13,977 bases of DNA from Lachnospiraceae bacterium (GCA_018365895.1 JAGZJD010000060.1:1-13977); one strand, 5' to 3'. Counted from the stretch's first letter, positions 5,278 to 10,889 are shown. Translations and numbers: made by a program. The notes: generated by a model from the sequence alone, not told the origin.

Positions 5278-6144
5278 TTATTTTTCTTTTACAACCGCAT
5301 CTGCTCCTTGCACTTCAATCCATCCATGTTGTAATCTCGCTTCTGCCTCTTTCATTTGTATAAGTTCCGGCGTAATGCTTTCCGAAAGCAATCTGTTAGC
5401 TTCTGCTTGTCCACGCGCTTTCTCAATTGCAACTGCAGCTTCTGCCTCCGCTTTCACTTTATCTGTCTCTGCCTGTGCTAGTGCTGTCTGTTTGTCAAGT
5501 TCAGCTTTTTCCGCATCTTGTTTCGCCTGTTCTTTTGCTTGTACTTTCTTTTGCAGCTCTTCATCAAGCTGCACATCAATGATCAGCGCAGAAGAAATAT
5601 TCATTCCGTATTCCTCTTGTAGCTTTTCATTCAGATATTTTGTAATCTCTTGTCCAATCTCAGCTCTCTTTGTGCTGTAAATATCCATCACCGAAAACTT
5701 CGGCGTTACTTCTTTTATGTACGCTAGGATAGAGTTCTTTACTTTCGATTCCACGATCTGGTCTCCGTCCATTCCGTTAAATTTCTCGTACAATCCTGTC
5801 ACTCTATCTGGAATAAAATTGTAATTAATGGTCATATTCATCTTCACCATTCCGCCATCTGCTGGTGCATCAACATGTGTGTCTTTTTCTAACTTCTTTT
5901 CATTAAAATCCGCTGCATTGTTGCTCAACACCAATTGCTGCTGAGAAATTGGAAAATCTTTTACTTTCGCAAATGGACCAACAAAATGGAAACCCGGATC
6001 CAATGTCTTTTCTTTCACTCCGCTTTTCGCTGTATATACAACTCCTACTTCTCCTTGCCCTACATATGTGCCGGACAATGCCACATATCCTCCTGCCGCC
6101 ACTACTCCTACTGCAATCAAAATCGCTACTACTTTTTTCTTCAA
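5278..6144 (-). CDS. SPFH/band-7 (prohibitin-like) membrane protein
   Basis: 288 residues, TTG start at 6144 with AAGGAGG seven bases upstream; the TTG overlaps the preceding gene's TGA. Residues 4-23 (KVVAILIAVGVVAAGGYVAL) form an N-terminal anchor. Residues about 26-190 match the SPFH domain (GQGEVGVVY, LDPGFHFVGPF, the region around INYNF...YIKEVTPKFSVMDIYSTKRAEI, then YGMNISSALIIDVQL). A long Ala/Glu/Lys coiled coil follows (about 195-260). Such proteins oligomerise into membrane-bound rings or cages. A prohibitin-like phage protein could organise replication at the membrane or counter host membrane stress; both are inference. It ends acidic-basic (VVKEK) without a second span. Confidence 0.88.
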   Translation of the reverse strand: MKKKVVAILIAVGVVAAGGYVALSGTYVGQGEVGVVYTAKSGVKEKTLDPGFHFVGPFAKVKDFPISQQQLVLSNNAADFNEKKLEKDTHVDAPADGGMVKMNMTINYNFIPDRVTGLYEKFNGMDGDQIVESKVKNSILAYIKEVTPKFSVMDIYSTKRAEIGQEITKYLNEKLQEEYGMNISSALIIDVQLDEELQKKVQAKEQAKQDAEKAELDKQTALAQAETDKVKAEAEAAVAIEKARGQAEANRLLSESITPELIQMKEAEARLQHGWIEVQGADAVVKEK

Positions 6145-6317
6145 TTTTCTTCCTCCTTGATTTTTTCCCTTACTTTTTCGTGAGTTTCTTTTTCTATATC
6201 AAAGACACTTTCCTGTCTCTTGATAACAATATTTACCTTGTTCCATATCCACCATATTGCTATTCCTATCAGAGCAAAAGCCAATACAGCGATTAAAAAT
6301 ATAAAAAATCTTCCCAA
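6141..6317 (-). CDS. small membrane protein with charged tail (58 aa, TTG start)
   Basis: A frame starting TTG 6317 has GGAG eight bases upstream, just after the stop of the preceding 51-aa gene. An alternative ATG at 6325 is out of frame and stops quickly. The product (MGRFFIFLIAVLAFALIGIA...) has a single span at about residues 3-26, then a highly charged helix (RQESVFDIEKETHEKVREKI). Its TGA overlaps the TTG of the SPFH gene by four bases, so the two are probably co-translated, suggesting a partner for the SPFH protein, somewhat like the small NfeD-type partners of other SPFH proteins. No sequence similarity to NfeD is claimed. Confidence 0.65.
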   Translation of the reverse strand: MGRFFIFLIAVLAFALIGIAIWWIWNKVNIVIKRQESVFDIEKETHEKVREKIKEEEN

Positions 6318-6328
6318 CTTTTCATCTC

Positions 6329-6484
6329 CTATCCTGCTTTCTTGCTGCTCTCAATCAGCTGTCTGTCTTTTAATGCACTTGCGTAAATGATCACTTGTTT
6401 TCTGTCCTCTTCCCCGAGGTTTTCAAGGATCTGCATTAATTCTTTTCCCTCTTTTAAGTCTTTTTCTTTATCCGCTATTGCCAT
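6329..6484 (-). CDS. small phage protein (51 aa)
   Basis: ATG 6484 begins MAIADKEKDLKEGKELMQIL and continues ENLGEEDRKQVIIYASALKD to a stop at 6329. The core (EEDRKQVIIYASALKDRQ) resembles a recurrent short helical protein in Firmicutes prophage early regions. AGGA lies upstream, with a weaker GGA near the start. Its first codons overlap the -35 element of the rightward promoter at 6478-6506, so the two transcripts could interfere. Function unknown. Confidence 0.65.
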   Translation of the reverse strand: MAIADKEKDLKEGKELMQILENLGEEDRKQVIIYASALKDRQLIESSKKAG

Positions 6485-6557
6485 TTATTTCCATCTTTCC
6501 TATAATTCAATTACAGGTATCTGCCAATGCCGAGTATTATGAAAGGAGATCTTTAAT
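6478..6557 (+). promoter_or_regulatory. promoter and structured leader, copy A
   Basis: TTGCCA (6478-6483), 17-base spacer, TATAAT (6501-6506). The leader has GGTAT ctgcca ATGCC, a five-pair hairpin with one G-U, then GAAAGGAG as ribosome site for the DUF2321-like gene. The whole leader recurs at 7471-7550 (copy B) with the hairpin conserved. Confidence 0.65.
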
Positions 6558-7043
6558 ATGGGATATTATCATATTGCTCAAGTATGCACTAATGGTCATT
6601 TGATTAACGATTCTTTCGATTCTCATCCCGAATCAAATCAGTCTTTTTGTTCTAAATGTGGTGCAGAAACAATAACAACCTGCCCGAAATGCGGTTCTAA
6701 TATTCGCGGTGATTATGACTGCGGTATCCCTGTATTTGGTGGAACAACATCTGTTGATTCATATTGTTATAATTGTGGAGCGCCCTATCCTTGGACTCAA
6801 AAAATCTTAGACAGTGCTCTTGAATTGATTTCACTAGACGCTGAGCTCAGTGACGATACCAAGAAATTAATTAAAAATGCAATTCCTTATTTACTTGTCG
6901 ATCTACCCGAAAGCCCTGTCGCTATTGCCAACTACAGAAGCGGAATATCGAAAGCTGGACAAATTGTGAAAGATTCTATGCATCAACTTCTTGTTGATGT
7001 TATAAGTGAAACTGCAAGAAAAATTATTTACCCTAACGGCTAG
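6558..7043 (+). CDS. DUF2321-like zinc-ribbon protein
   Basis: 161 residues. The N-terminal half carries three CxxC knuckles: C31-x2-C34, C42-x2-C45 and C70-x2-C73, followed by PYPWT (77-81). The opening AQVCTNGHLINDS matches what I know of DUF2321 proteins. The C-terminal half is helical with no motif recognised. ATG 6558 has AAGGAG about nine bases upstream. It runs against the leftward operon on its own promoter, like a phage moron gene, so it may be expressed in the lysogen. It overlaps the convergent zinc-ribbon gene by 11 bases at the 3' end. The molecular function of the family is not known to me. Confidence 0.8.
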   Translation: MGYYHIAQVCTNGHLINDSFDSHPESNQSFCSKCGAETITTCPKCGSNIRGDYDCGIPVFGGTTSVDSYCYNCGAPYPWTQKILDSALELISLDAELSDDTKKLIKNAIPYLLVDLPESPVAIANYRSGISKAGQIVKDSMHQLLVDVISETARKIIYPNG

Positions 7044-7218
7044 ATTCCTTCTTTCTTGTAGCCAATATTTTGTATCCTGGGCAACTACTTTCTCCACAAT
7101 CGTAGTTGTCCTTTTTTAATACCCAGCACTTGCATTTCCTTTTTAGTTTTTCTCCGCATTCGATACAAAAATTGTCCCCTTCTTTTATGTCTTCATTTCC
7201 ACATTCAGTGCATTTCAT
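7033..7218 (-). CDS. small zinc-ribbon protein (61 aa)
   Basis: ATG 7218 is preferred over the GTG at 7227, since GGAG lies ten bases before 7218 and touches 7227. The product begins MKCTECGNEDIKEGDNFCIE with C3-x2-C6 and C18-x2-C21, a classic zinc ribbon, then CKC and CGESSC that could form a second site, and a basic end. Short zinc ribbons of this kind often bind nucleic acids or proteins. It converges with and slightly overlaps the DUF2321-like gene. Confidence 0.65.
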   Translation of the reverse strand: MKCTECGNEDIKEGDNFCIECGEKLKRKCKCWVLKKDNYDCGESSCPGYKILATRKKESSR

Positions 7219-7254
7219 CTCCGTCACTCTCCTATCCTGCTTTTTACTGCTACT

Positions 7255-7290
7255 CTAAAAATACTCAATGCTTATGCCGAAGTAATCGGC
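7255..7290 (-). pseudogene. relic of an XRE/Cro-type repressor C-terminus
   Basis: The minus strand encodes ADYFGISIEYF then a stop, flanked by another stop on the upstream side. This closely matches the end of the intact Cro-like protein at 7983-8165 (ADHFGVGIEYFLE) and lies in a similar setting. Upstream, the frame is broken and similarity fades. It looks like a decayed or recombined leftover of a duplicated repressor gene. Confidence 0.5.
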
Positions 7291-7311
7291 TCAACTTCTG
7301 AGATCAATCTA

Positions 7312-7404
7312 TCAAAATAACCATTTATACATCTCCCAGCAAACAATTGCAGTGATGCCTGTAACTATTTTTTGAAAGGTGTCGCTACTTTTTATTTTTT
7401 CCAC
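7312..7404 (-). CDS. possible tiny membrane protein (30 aa, GTG start)
   Basis: A GTG at 7404 opens MEKIKSSDTFQKIVTGITAI followed by VCWEMYKWLF and a stop. The hydrophobic, tryptophan-bearing C-terminal half looks like a single membrane span. The GAAGAG before the start is only a fair ribosome site, and 30 residues is short, so chance cannot be excluded. It lies between the repressor relic and the copy B promoter. Confidence 0.4.
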   Translation of the reverse strand: MEKIKSSDTFQKIVTGITAIVCWEMYKWLF

Positions 7405-7470
7405 ATCTCTTCACACTTCCTGTTCTAGTTCAAATATCCATATTATTGGACAGCTAATCTAGTAAGCTAC

Positions 7471-7550
7471 TTGTCATTTCCCTTACACTCTCCTATACTT
7501 TAGATACAGGCATCTGCCAATGCCGAGTATTTATGAAAGGAGTTTTTTTG
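7471..7550 (+). promoter_or_regulatory. promoter and structured leader, copy B
   Basis: TTGTCA (7471-7476), 17-base spacer, TATACT (7494-7499), then ACAGGCATCTGCCAATGCCG, almost identical to copy A. The hairpin GGCAT ctgcca ATGCC is perfect here; where copy A has T, the pair becomes G-U, so pairing is kept. The ribosome site GAAAGGAG follows. Confidence 0.65.
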
Positions 7551-7735
7551 ATGAATAATCTTGATACATTATTAAAAAGGATTTAGAAGATTTTCAATCT
7601 TACGTGCAGTCTAACTACAGAGAACTCAGCGACAATCCCGTATCTTCTGGCGACCTCGCAGAATTCGGAAAACAACTATTTTATACTTTAGACGCCTTTA
7701 GAGAACACATAGTTGATGCAATTAATAATCTTTAA
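7551..7735 (+). pseudogene. frameshifted small gene under leader copy B
   Basis: ATG 7551 gives MNNLDTLLKRI and stops at 7584. The -1 frame continues from the A-run at 7574-7578 as KKDLEDFQSYVQSNYRELSD and on through SSGDLAEFGKQLFYTLDAFREHIVDAINNL to TAA at 7735, about 61 residues in total. The second frame has no start of its own. The strong promoter and ribosome site suggest a formerly intact small acidic helical protein. A single-base deletion or sequencing error is most likely. Programmed -1 slipping on A-AAA-AGG is possible but not a classical slippery site. Family unknown. Confidence 0.55.
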
Positions 7736-7968
7736 TCCACGCTCCCTTTTAAAGGGGGCATTTCAATTCTTAAAACATCTTCTTCGTATTTTTTCGCTAC
7801 TTTTTCAAGGACAATCTTTCCTGCACTGCTTCCGCTCCACTTTTCCTGCTTTAAGCATGCATTTATTTTCTTCTTTAATTCACCATATGTTTTGCACTTA
7901 CTTTTAAAATCTCTGTAAATTGTATCTGCTTCTTTTTCTAACATTTCTTCAATTTTTGCTATTTGCAC
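7732..7968 (-). CDS. small coiled phage protein (78-80 aa)
   Basis: A highly charged, lysine- and glutamate-rich helical protein (ends RIEMPPLKGSVD). Two GTG starts are possible: 7974, four bases after GGAGG, and 7968, ten bases after; spacing slightly favours 7968. It follows the Cro-like gene by 9-15 bases and so belongs to the early leftward operon. Its 3' end overlaps the convergent frameshifted gene by four bases. No domain recognised. Confidence 0.6.
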   Translation of the reverse strand: MQIAKIEEMLEKEADTIYRDFKSKCKTYGELKKKINACLKQEKWSGSSAGKIVLEKVAKKYEEDVLRIEMPPLKGSVD

Positions 7969-7982
7969 TTCCACATCACCTC

Positions 7983-8165
7983 CTACTCTAAGAAATACTC
8001 AATACCTACGCCGAAGTGATCCGCTACCTTTTTCAATTTGTCTACGCTTGGATACGATTCCCTCCACTTCTTAATTGTTCCATTTCCAAAACCAAGCGTT
8101 TTCTCAAGGCAACTGACTGAGATGCTGTTCTTCTCTGCCAGTTTTAAAATCTTTTCAAGTATCAT
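7983..8165 (-). CDS. Cro-like XRE-family repressor (60 aa)
   Basis: ATG 8165 has GGAGGGAATT immediately upstream; an earlier TTG at 8201 is disfavoured. The product is a single XRE helix-turn-helix domain (SVSCLEKTLGFGNGTIKKWR, then SVDKLKKVADHFGVGIEYFL). It is clearly related to the repressor at 8876 (shared LGFGN-x-TI-x-KW), so both probably read the same operator family. Position as the first gene of the early operon and minimal size suggest a Cro-type early repressor; an activator or excisionase-like role is the alternative. Confidence 0.8.
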   Translation of the reverse strand: MILEKILKLAEKNSISVSCLEKTLGFGNGTIKKWRESYPSVDKLKKVADHFGVGIEYFLE

Positions 8166-8188
8166 AATTCCCTCCTTTTCTATTCTTA

Positions 8189-8217
8189 TAGACAACTGCA
8201 TATATATCTGTTACAAT
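8189..8217 (+). promoter_or_regulatory. extended -10 promoter reading toward toxin-like ORF
   Basis: TAGACA (8189-8194), 17-base spacer, TACAAT (8212-8217) with TG one base before it. It would start RNA near 8224 and read through the 32-aa toxin-like ORF to the terminator at 8461-8497. It overlaps the cro gene's leader on the opposite strand. Confidence 0.45.
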
Positions 8218-8255
8218 GACCTCGTTACACTTAGATAATTTTCTAAAGGTCATTG
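8214..8255. repeat. 9-bp perfect inverted repeat flanking an operator-like site
   Basis: CAATGACCT (8214-8222) and AGGTCATTG (8247-8255) are perfect complements 24 bases apart. Between them lies TTAGATAATTTTCTAA (8231-8246), itself a dyad related to the operators at 8654-8855. The left arm overlaps the -10 of the promoter at 8189-8217, so binding or folding here could control it. Confidence 0.55.
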
Positions 8256-8316
8256 AAGACCGGAAAGGAGTTTAGTAAGGAGTAACAGTTTAGTATTGAT
8301 ACAGGGAATAATCGTA

Positions 8317-8415
8317 ATGAAAGGGGGCTTGCAAAGGTACGTTTCTTATGATTCGCTATTCACTTTCGTGATTATGGTTTGTGCCATCATTACGTTGGCG
8401 AATTATCGCAAGTAA
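8317..8415 (+). CDS. holin-like / type I toxin-like membrane peptide (32 aa)
   Basis: ATG 8317 starts MKGGLQRYVSYDSLFTFVIM and ends VCAIITLANYRK. The Y-D/E-S-L opening before one hydrophobic span (about residues 14-27) and a short basic tail match the putative holin-like toxin family, small type I toxins of Firmicutes prophages related in design to TxpA/BsrG. Such peptides insert in the membrane and are silenced by antisense RNA. The ribosome site (AGGGA, nine bases away) is modest, as usual for type I toxins. A terminator follows at 8461. Possible antisense sources are the leftward transcript from 8797 and a weak minus-strand promoter (8402-8429). Confidence 0.6.
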   Translation: MKGGLQRYVSYDSLFTFVIMVCAIITLANYRK

Positions 8416-8429
8416 CGATAGACTTTCAA
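8402..8429 (-). promoter_or_regulatory. possible antisense promoter inside toxin-like gene 3' end
   Basis: On the minus strand TTGAAA (8429-8424), 16-base spacer, GATAAT (8407-8402) with TG one base before it. It would give RNA complementary to the toxin-like ORF and its ribosome site. No clear terminator follows, so this is tentative. Confidence 0.3.
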
Positions 8430-8460
8430 CTTTCTTTTTTTATACTCCCTGTATCCTATC

Positions 8461-8497
8461 CCCGGCAGTTGTTTAACTGTCGGGCTTTCTTTTTCTT
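8461..8497 (+). terminator. rho-independent terminator after toxin-like ORF
   Basis: CCCGGCAGTT (8461-8470) pairs with AACTGTCGGG (8475-8484) over ten positions (one G-U) around a four-base loop, followed by CTTTCTTTTTCTT. It is a strong plus-strand terminator 45 bases after the toxin-like stop. Confidence 0.8.
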
Positions 8498-8523
8498 AAA
8501 GACCACGATATGTAAGAGTCTCT

Positions 8524-8556
8524 CCCCGTGATTATCCACACACGATAGTTACGGGG
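8524..8556. other. hairpin with a perfect DnaA-box sequence in its loop
   Basis: CCCCGT (8524-8529) and ACGGGG (8551-8556) form the outer stem; TATC/GATA may extend it. The loop region contains TTATCCACA (8532-8540), the consensus DnaA box. A single exact 9-mer can occur by chance, and no cluster of boxes or AT-rich unwinding element is evident nearby. The stretch 8416-8650 otherwise holds only terminators. Confidence 0.35.
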
Positions 8557-8586
8557 AATCCTTTTATTCCACAGATCTACTCGGAT

Positions 8587-8620
8587 GGTCGCTCTTGTTG
8601 CCTAAGGGCGACCCGTTTCT
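8587..8620 (+). terminator. second plus-strand terminator in the switch region
   Basis: GGTCGCTCTT (8587-8596) pairs with AAGGGCGACC (8604-8613), one G-U, then CGTTTCTTT. It may back up the terminator at 8461, insulating the repressor promoter at 8674 from upstream transcription. Confidence 0.6.
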
Positions 8621-8673
8621 TTCCGTGCATATATGCAGTTGTTATTTGTAAAGAGAAAATAATCTATTTTCTA

Positions 8674-8702
8674 TTGACATTCATTAGAAAATATTCTAAT
8701 AT
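8674..8702 (+). promoter_or_regulatory. rightward promoter of the repressor operon
   Basis: TTGACA (8674-8679), 17-base spacer, TAATAT (8697-8702). RNA would start near 8709 and run 167 bases to the repressor ATG, through the leftward promoter. The operator dyad 8683-8700 fills its spacer, so the repressor could autoregulate here. Confidence 0.7.
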
Positions 8703-8803
8703 AGTATTAGGCAAATGAAAATTTTCTAGTTCAGCTTTTTACTTTGGCGAGTTTTTTGCTGTGTCTTTGATGTTTATGAGAAAATTTTCTCTTTACATCC
8801 TTT

Positions 8804-8832
8804 ATGATACGAGAAAGTTTTCTTTTTGTCAA
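8804..8832 (-). promoter_or_regulatory. leftward early promoter
   Basis: On the minus strand TTGACA (8832-8827), 17-base spacer, TATCAT (8809-8804), the strongest promoter pointing into the early operon. The operator 8811-8824 lies in its spacer and the perfect palindrome 8778-8791 lies just after the predicted start near 8797, the classic layout for repression in the lysogen. It leaves a leader of about 630 bases before the cro-like gene, antisense to the toxin-like ORF. Confidence 0.75.
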
Positions 8833-8875
8833 TACTTTTCGAGATTTTTTTCTCGTGTTTTAAAGGAGGCATAAT

Positions 8876-9295
8876 ATGACGTTAAAAGAACGTATCAAAT
8901 CCTTGGCAGATGCCGAAGGAATTAGTTTGCCAGTATTAGAATCTAGATTAGGCTTTGGTAATAGCACAATCGTAAAATGGGATAAATCAACACCAAATGC
9001 TGAAAAATTAAATAAAGTTGCTCAATACTTTAATGTAACAATGGACTACTTGCTGAATGGTGAATCTATTACTGATAATTCCGATTTAAACACCAAGGAT
9101 AAAAAAGACATTGCAAAAGACTTAGAATCCATAATGGATAAACTAGGCTCAAAAGAAGCCGGCCCTGCAAGTTTTGATGGAAATGATATCCCTGAAGATG
9201 ACCGGGAGCTGTTCGCCGCACAGTTAGAAGCCATGCTTGTTCGATTAAAGAAAATCAATAAGGAGCTGTACAACCCAAACAAAAATAAAAAGTAG
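8876..9295 (+). CDS. XRE-family phage repressor (CI-like)
   Basis: 139 residues; AAAGGAGGCATAAT precedes ATG 8876. An XRE helix-turn-helix fills residues 1-62 (SLPVLESRLGFGNSTIVKWD, then NAEKLNKVAQYFNVTMDYLL). An acidic linker and a helical C-terminal segment (DDRELFAAQLEAMLVRLKKI) probably dimerise it. There is no LexA/CI-type Ser-Lys peptidase, so induction should not use RecA-stimulated self-cleavage. The metallopeptidase gene directly downstream fits the ImmR-ImmA scheme, where the protease removes the repressor. It probably binds the dyads at 8654-8855 and 8231-8246. Confidence 0.88.
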   Translation: MTLKERIKSLADAEGISLPVLESRLGFGNSTIVKWDKSTPNAEKLNKVAQYFNVTMDYLLNGESITDNSDLNTKDKKDIAKDLESIMDKLGSKEAGPASFDGNDIPEDDRELFAAQLEAMLVRLKKINKELYNPNKNKK

Positions 9296-9304
9296 GTGTT
9301 ATAC

Positions 9305-9736
9305 ATGAATAGGGATATCAAAAAGATTGTTCTGAGCCTTATAAAAAAATATAATACCCAGAACCCATTCAGATTGGCAGATTCACTTAAAATAGAATAT
9401 ATTATTGGTTCCATTGGGAAATGCAGCGGATGCTATTTATATCTTAAACGGCATAGATGTATTTTTATCAACGAAGATTTATCTGATAGCGAAATGCAAC
9501 TTGTCATGGCTCATGAATTAGGGCATGCTATTTTACATAGAACAGAAAATTGTTATTTTATACGTAATAAAACGTTCTTATCTACTGCATGGATAGAACG
9601 AGAAGCTAATACTTTTGCTGCCGAGCTACTCATACCAGATTCACTCATATTTGAGAATCCAGGAATGACAAAAAATCAGTTAGCAAGGCTTGCAGGATAT
9701 AATGAAAAGATTATGGATTTCAAAAGTTTAAACTGA
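9305..9736 (+). CDS. ImmA/IrrE-family metallopeptidase
   Basis: 143 residues from ATG 9305, with AGGTG upstream; a GTG at 9296 is an alternative. The zinc-binding HEXXH motif is H70-E71-L-G-H74 (VMAHELGHAILH), and the third ligand is probably E100 in WIEREANTFAAELLIP, the usual ImmA/IrrE arrangement. The N-terminus resembles the family's substrate-recognition part. In ICEBs1 and related prophages this enzyme cleaves the cognate repressor after a signal such as DNA damage, starting induction. Only nine bases separate it from the repressor stop, so the pair is one operon. Confidence 0.9.
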   Translation: MNRDIKKIVLSLIKKYNTQNPFRLADSLKIEYIIGSIGKCSGCYLYLKRHRCIFINEDLSDSEMQLVMAHELGHAILHRTENCYFIRNKTFLSTAWIEREANTFAAELLIPDSLIFENPGMTKNQLARLAGYNEKIMDFKSLN

Positions 9737-9771
9737 TTCCATATTTATATTCAAAGAAAGAAGGTAACGAT

Positions 9772-10707
9772 ATGAGAGAGGAAAAAGGAAAGAGTTTACT
9801 TGCATCCCCCAATGATTTTATTGTTTTAGACATTGAAACCACTGGTTATTTGCCGCAGTGGGATTATATCATAGAGGTAGGCGCAATAAAATATGAGCAC
9901 GGTGTAGAAATTGCGAGATTTTCTTCGTTGATCCAGCCACCTTCTGATGATGGAGAATATATAGATTCTTACATTACCGAGCTTACTGGTATCACAAACG
10001 AAATGCTTGCATCTGCCCCTTCAATCGAAAGCGTTTTGCCAAAACTATACGATTTCTTAGGAAATTCTATTATAATTGGACATAACGTAAATTTTGACAT
10101 AAATTTCTTATATGATAATTTTGAAGAATTTTTAGAAAAGCCTCTATCAAATGATTTTGTTGATACAATGCGGTTGTCTAGAAATCTGCATCCAGAAGAA
10201 AAGCATCATAGACTATCTGATTTATGCGAGAGATATGCACTGGATTATTCCTATGCGCACCGCCCTATTAAAGATTGCGAATTAACTCTTTCCTGTTACA
10301 ATAATTTATTATCTGAAATCAACGATGTTTTTGATAATTTTGATTCATTCTTACAATCTAGAACAAGACATTCTTCTCAAGGTGTTAAAGCAAAAGACAT
10401 TCACTCAGAAAAAACAGAATTTGATATTACCCATCCGCTCTACGGAAAGGTATGTGTATTCACTGGAACTCTTGAAAAAATGCCACGCAAAGACGCAATG
10501 CAACTTGTTGCAAATCTTGGCGGAATTAATTGGGATTCAGTTACCAAAAAAACCAATTACTTAATTCTGGGGAATAATGATTATTGTAAGGCTATAAAAG
10601 ATGGCAAAAGCAATAAACAAAAGAAAGCCGAGAAATTAAAACTTGATGGACAAGATATTGAGATTCTTCCAGAATCAGTGTTCTATGATTTAGTGGAATC
10701 TGAATAA
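9772..10707 (+). CDS. DEDDh 3'-5' exonuclease with C-terminal BRCT domain
   Basis: 311 residues; GAAGGTAACGAT precedes ATG 9772. The DnaQ/epsilon-like exonuclease has all four acidic residues and the histidine: D20 and E22 in VLDIETTG, D109 in GHNVNFDINF, and H163-x4-D168 in AHRPIKDCEL. A linker leads to a BRCT domain (about residues 221-310; GKVCVFTGTLEKMPRKDAMQ, TNYLILG), as found at the end of bacterial NAD-dependent ligases. BRCT domains bind DNA ends or partners. Being in the lysogenic operon it may act in the resident state, as a repair enzyme or against incoming nucleic acid; the role is inferred. Confidence 0.88.
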   Translation: MREEKGKSLLASPNDFIVLDIETTGYLPQWDYIIEVGAIKYEHGVEIARFSSLIQPPSDDGEYIDSYITELTGITNEMLASAPSIESVLPKLYDFLGNSIIIGHNVNFDINFLYDNFEEFLEKPLSNDFVDTMRLSRNLHPEEKHHRLSDLCERYALDYSYAHRPIKDCELTLSCYNNLLSEINDVFDNFDSFLQSRTRHSSQGVKAKDIHSEKTEFDITHPLYGKVCVFTGTLEKMPRKDAMQLVANLGGINWDSVTKKTNYLILGNNDYCKAIKDGKSNKQKKAEKLKLDGQDIEILPESVFYDLVESE

Positions 10708-10858
10708 ATTAATTCGCCACTGGCATTTTAATAAATGGAAAAAGTATTTTAGAATTTTAGGATTACCAGATGACTTGTATCATCAATATGACAATCGTTT
10801 CAGTATACTACTTTACAACTTCATTTTCAAATATTTTTTATTTTTTTAATGTGAATAC

Positions 10859-10886
10859 TTGACAAGGCTTCTACATATGCTATAAT
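10859..10886 (+). promoter_or_regulatory. extended -10 promoter of the Abi-associated RNA
   Basis: TTGACA (10859-10864), 16-base spacer, TATAAT (10881-10886) with TG one base upstream: near-consensus. It lies at the end of a 150-base AT-rich gap after the exonuclease gene (10708-10858) in which I see no gene. RNA should start near 10893. Confidence 0.75.
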
Positions 10887-10889
10887 ATC

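Larger units (their letters stand above)
8654..8855. promoter_or_regulatory. operator array for the phage repressors
   Basis: Six related dyads occur in 200 bases: 8654-8672 (AGAAAAT-N5-ATTTTCT), 8683-8700 (ATTAGAA-N4-TTCTAAT), 8717-8726 (GAAAATTTTC), 8778-8791 (GAGAAAATTTTCTC, a perfect 14-base palindrome), 8811-8824 (GAGAAAGTTTTCTT) and 8840-8855 (CGAGA-N6-TCTCG). Two sit between the -35 and -10 of the two opposing promoters. The repressor at 8876 and the Cro-like protein are the obvious binders. An AT-rich background contributes, but the shared GAGAAA/TTTCTC flanks exceed it. Confidence 0.75.

Noticed and set aside
5264..5680. Plus-strand Ala/Ser/Cys-rich frame opposite the SPFH gene
   Set aside because: It is the mirror of the Ala/Glu/Lys coiled coil; no ribosome site and no domain.
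8654..8855. CRISPR-like array of regularly spaced short repeats
   Set aside because: The elements are palindromic, of differing length and irregular spacing, and overlap two promoters, so operators explain them; no cas gene is present.
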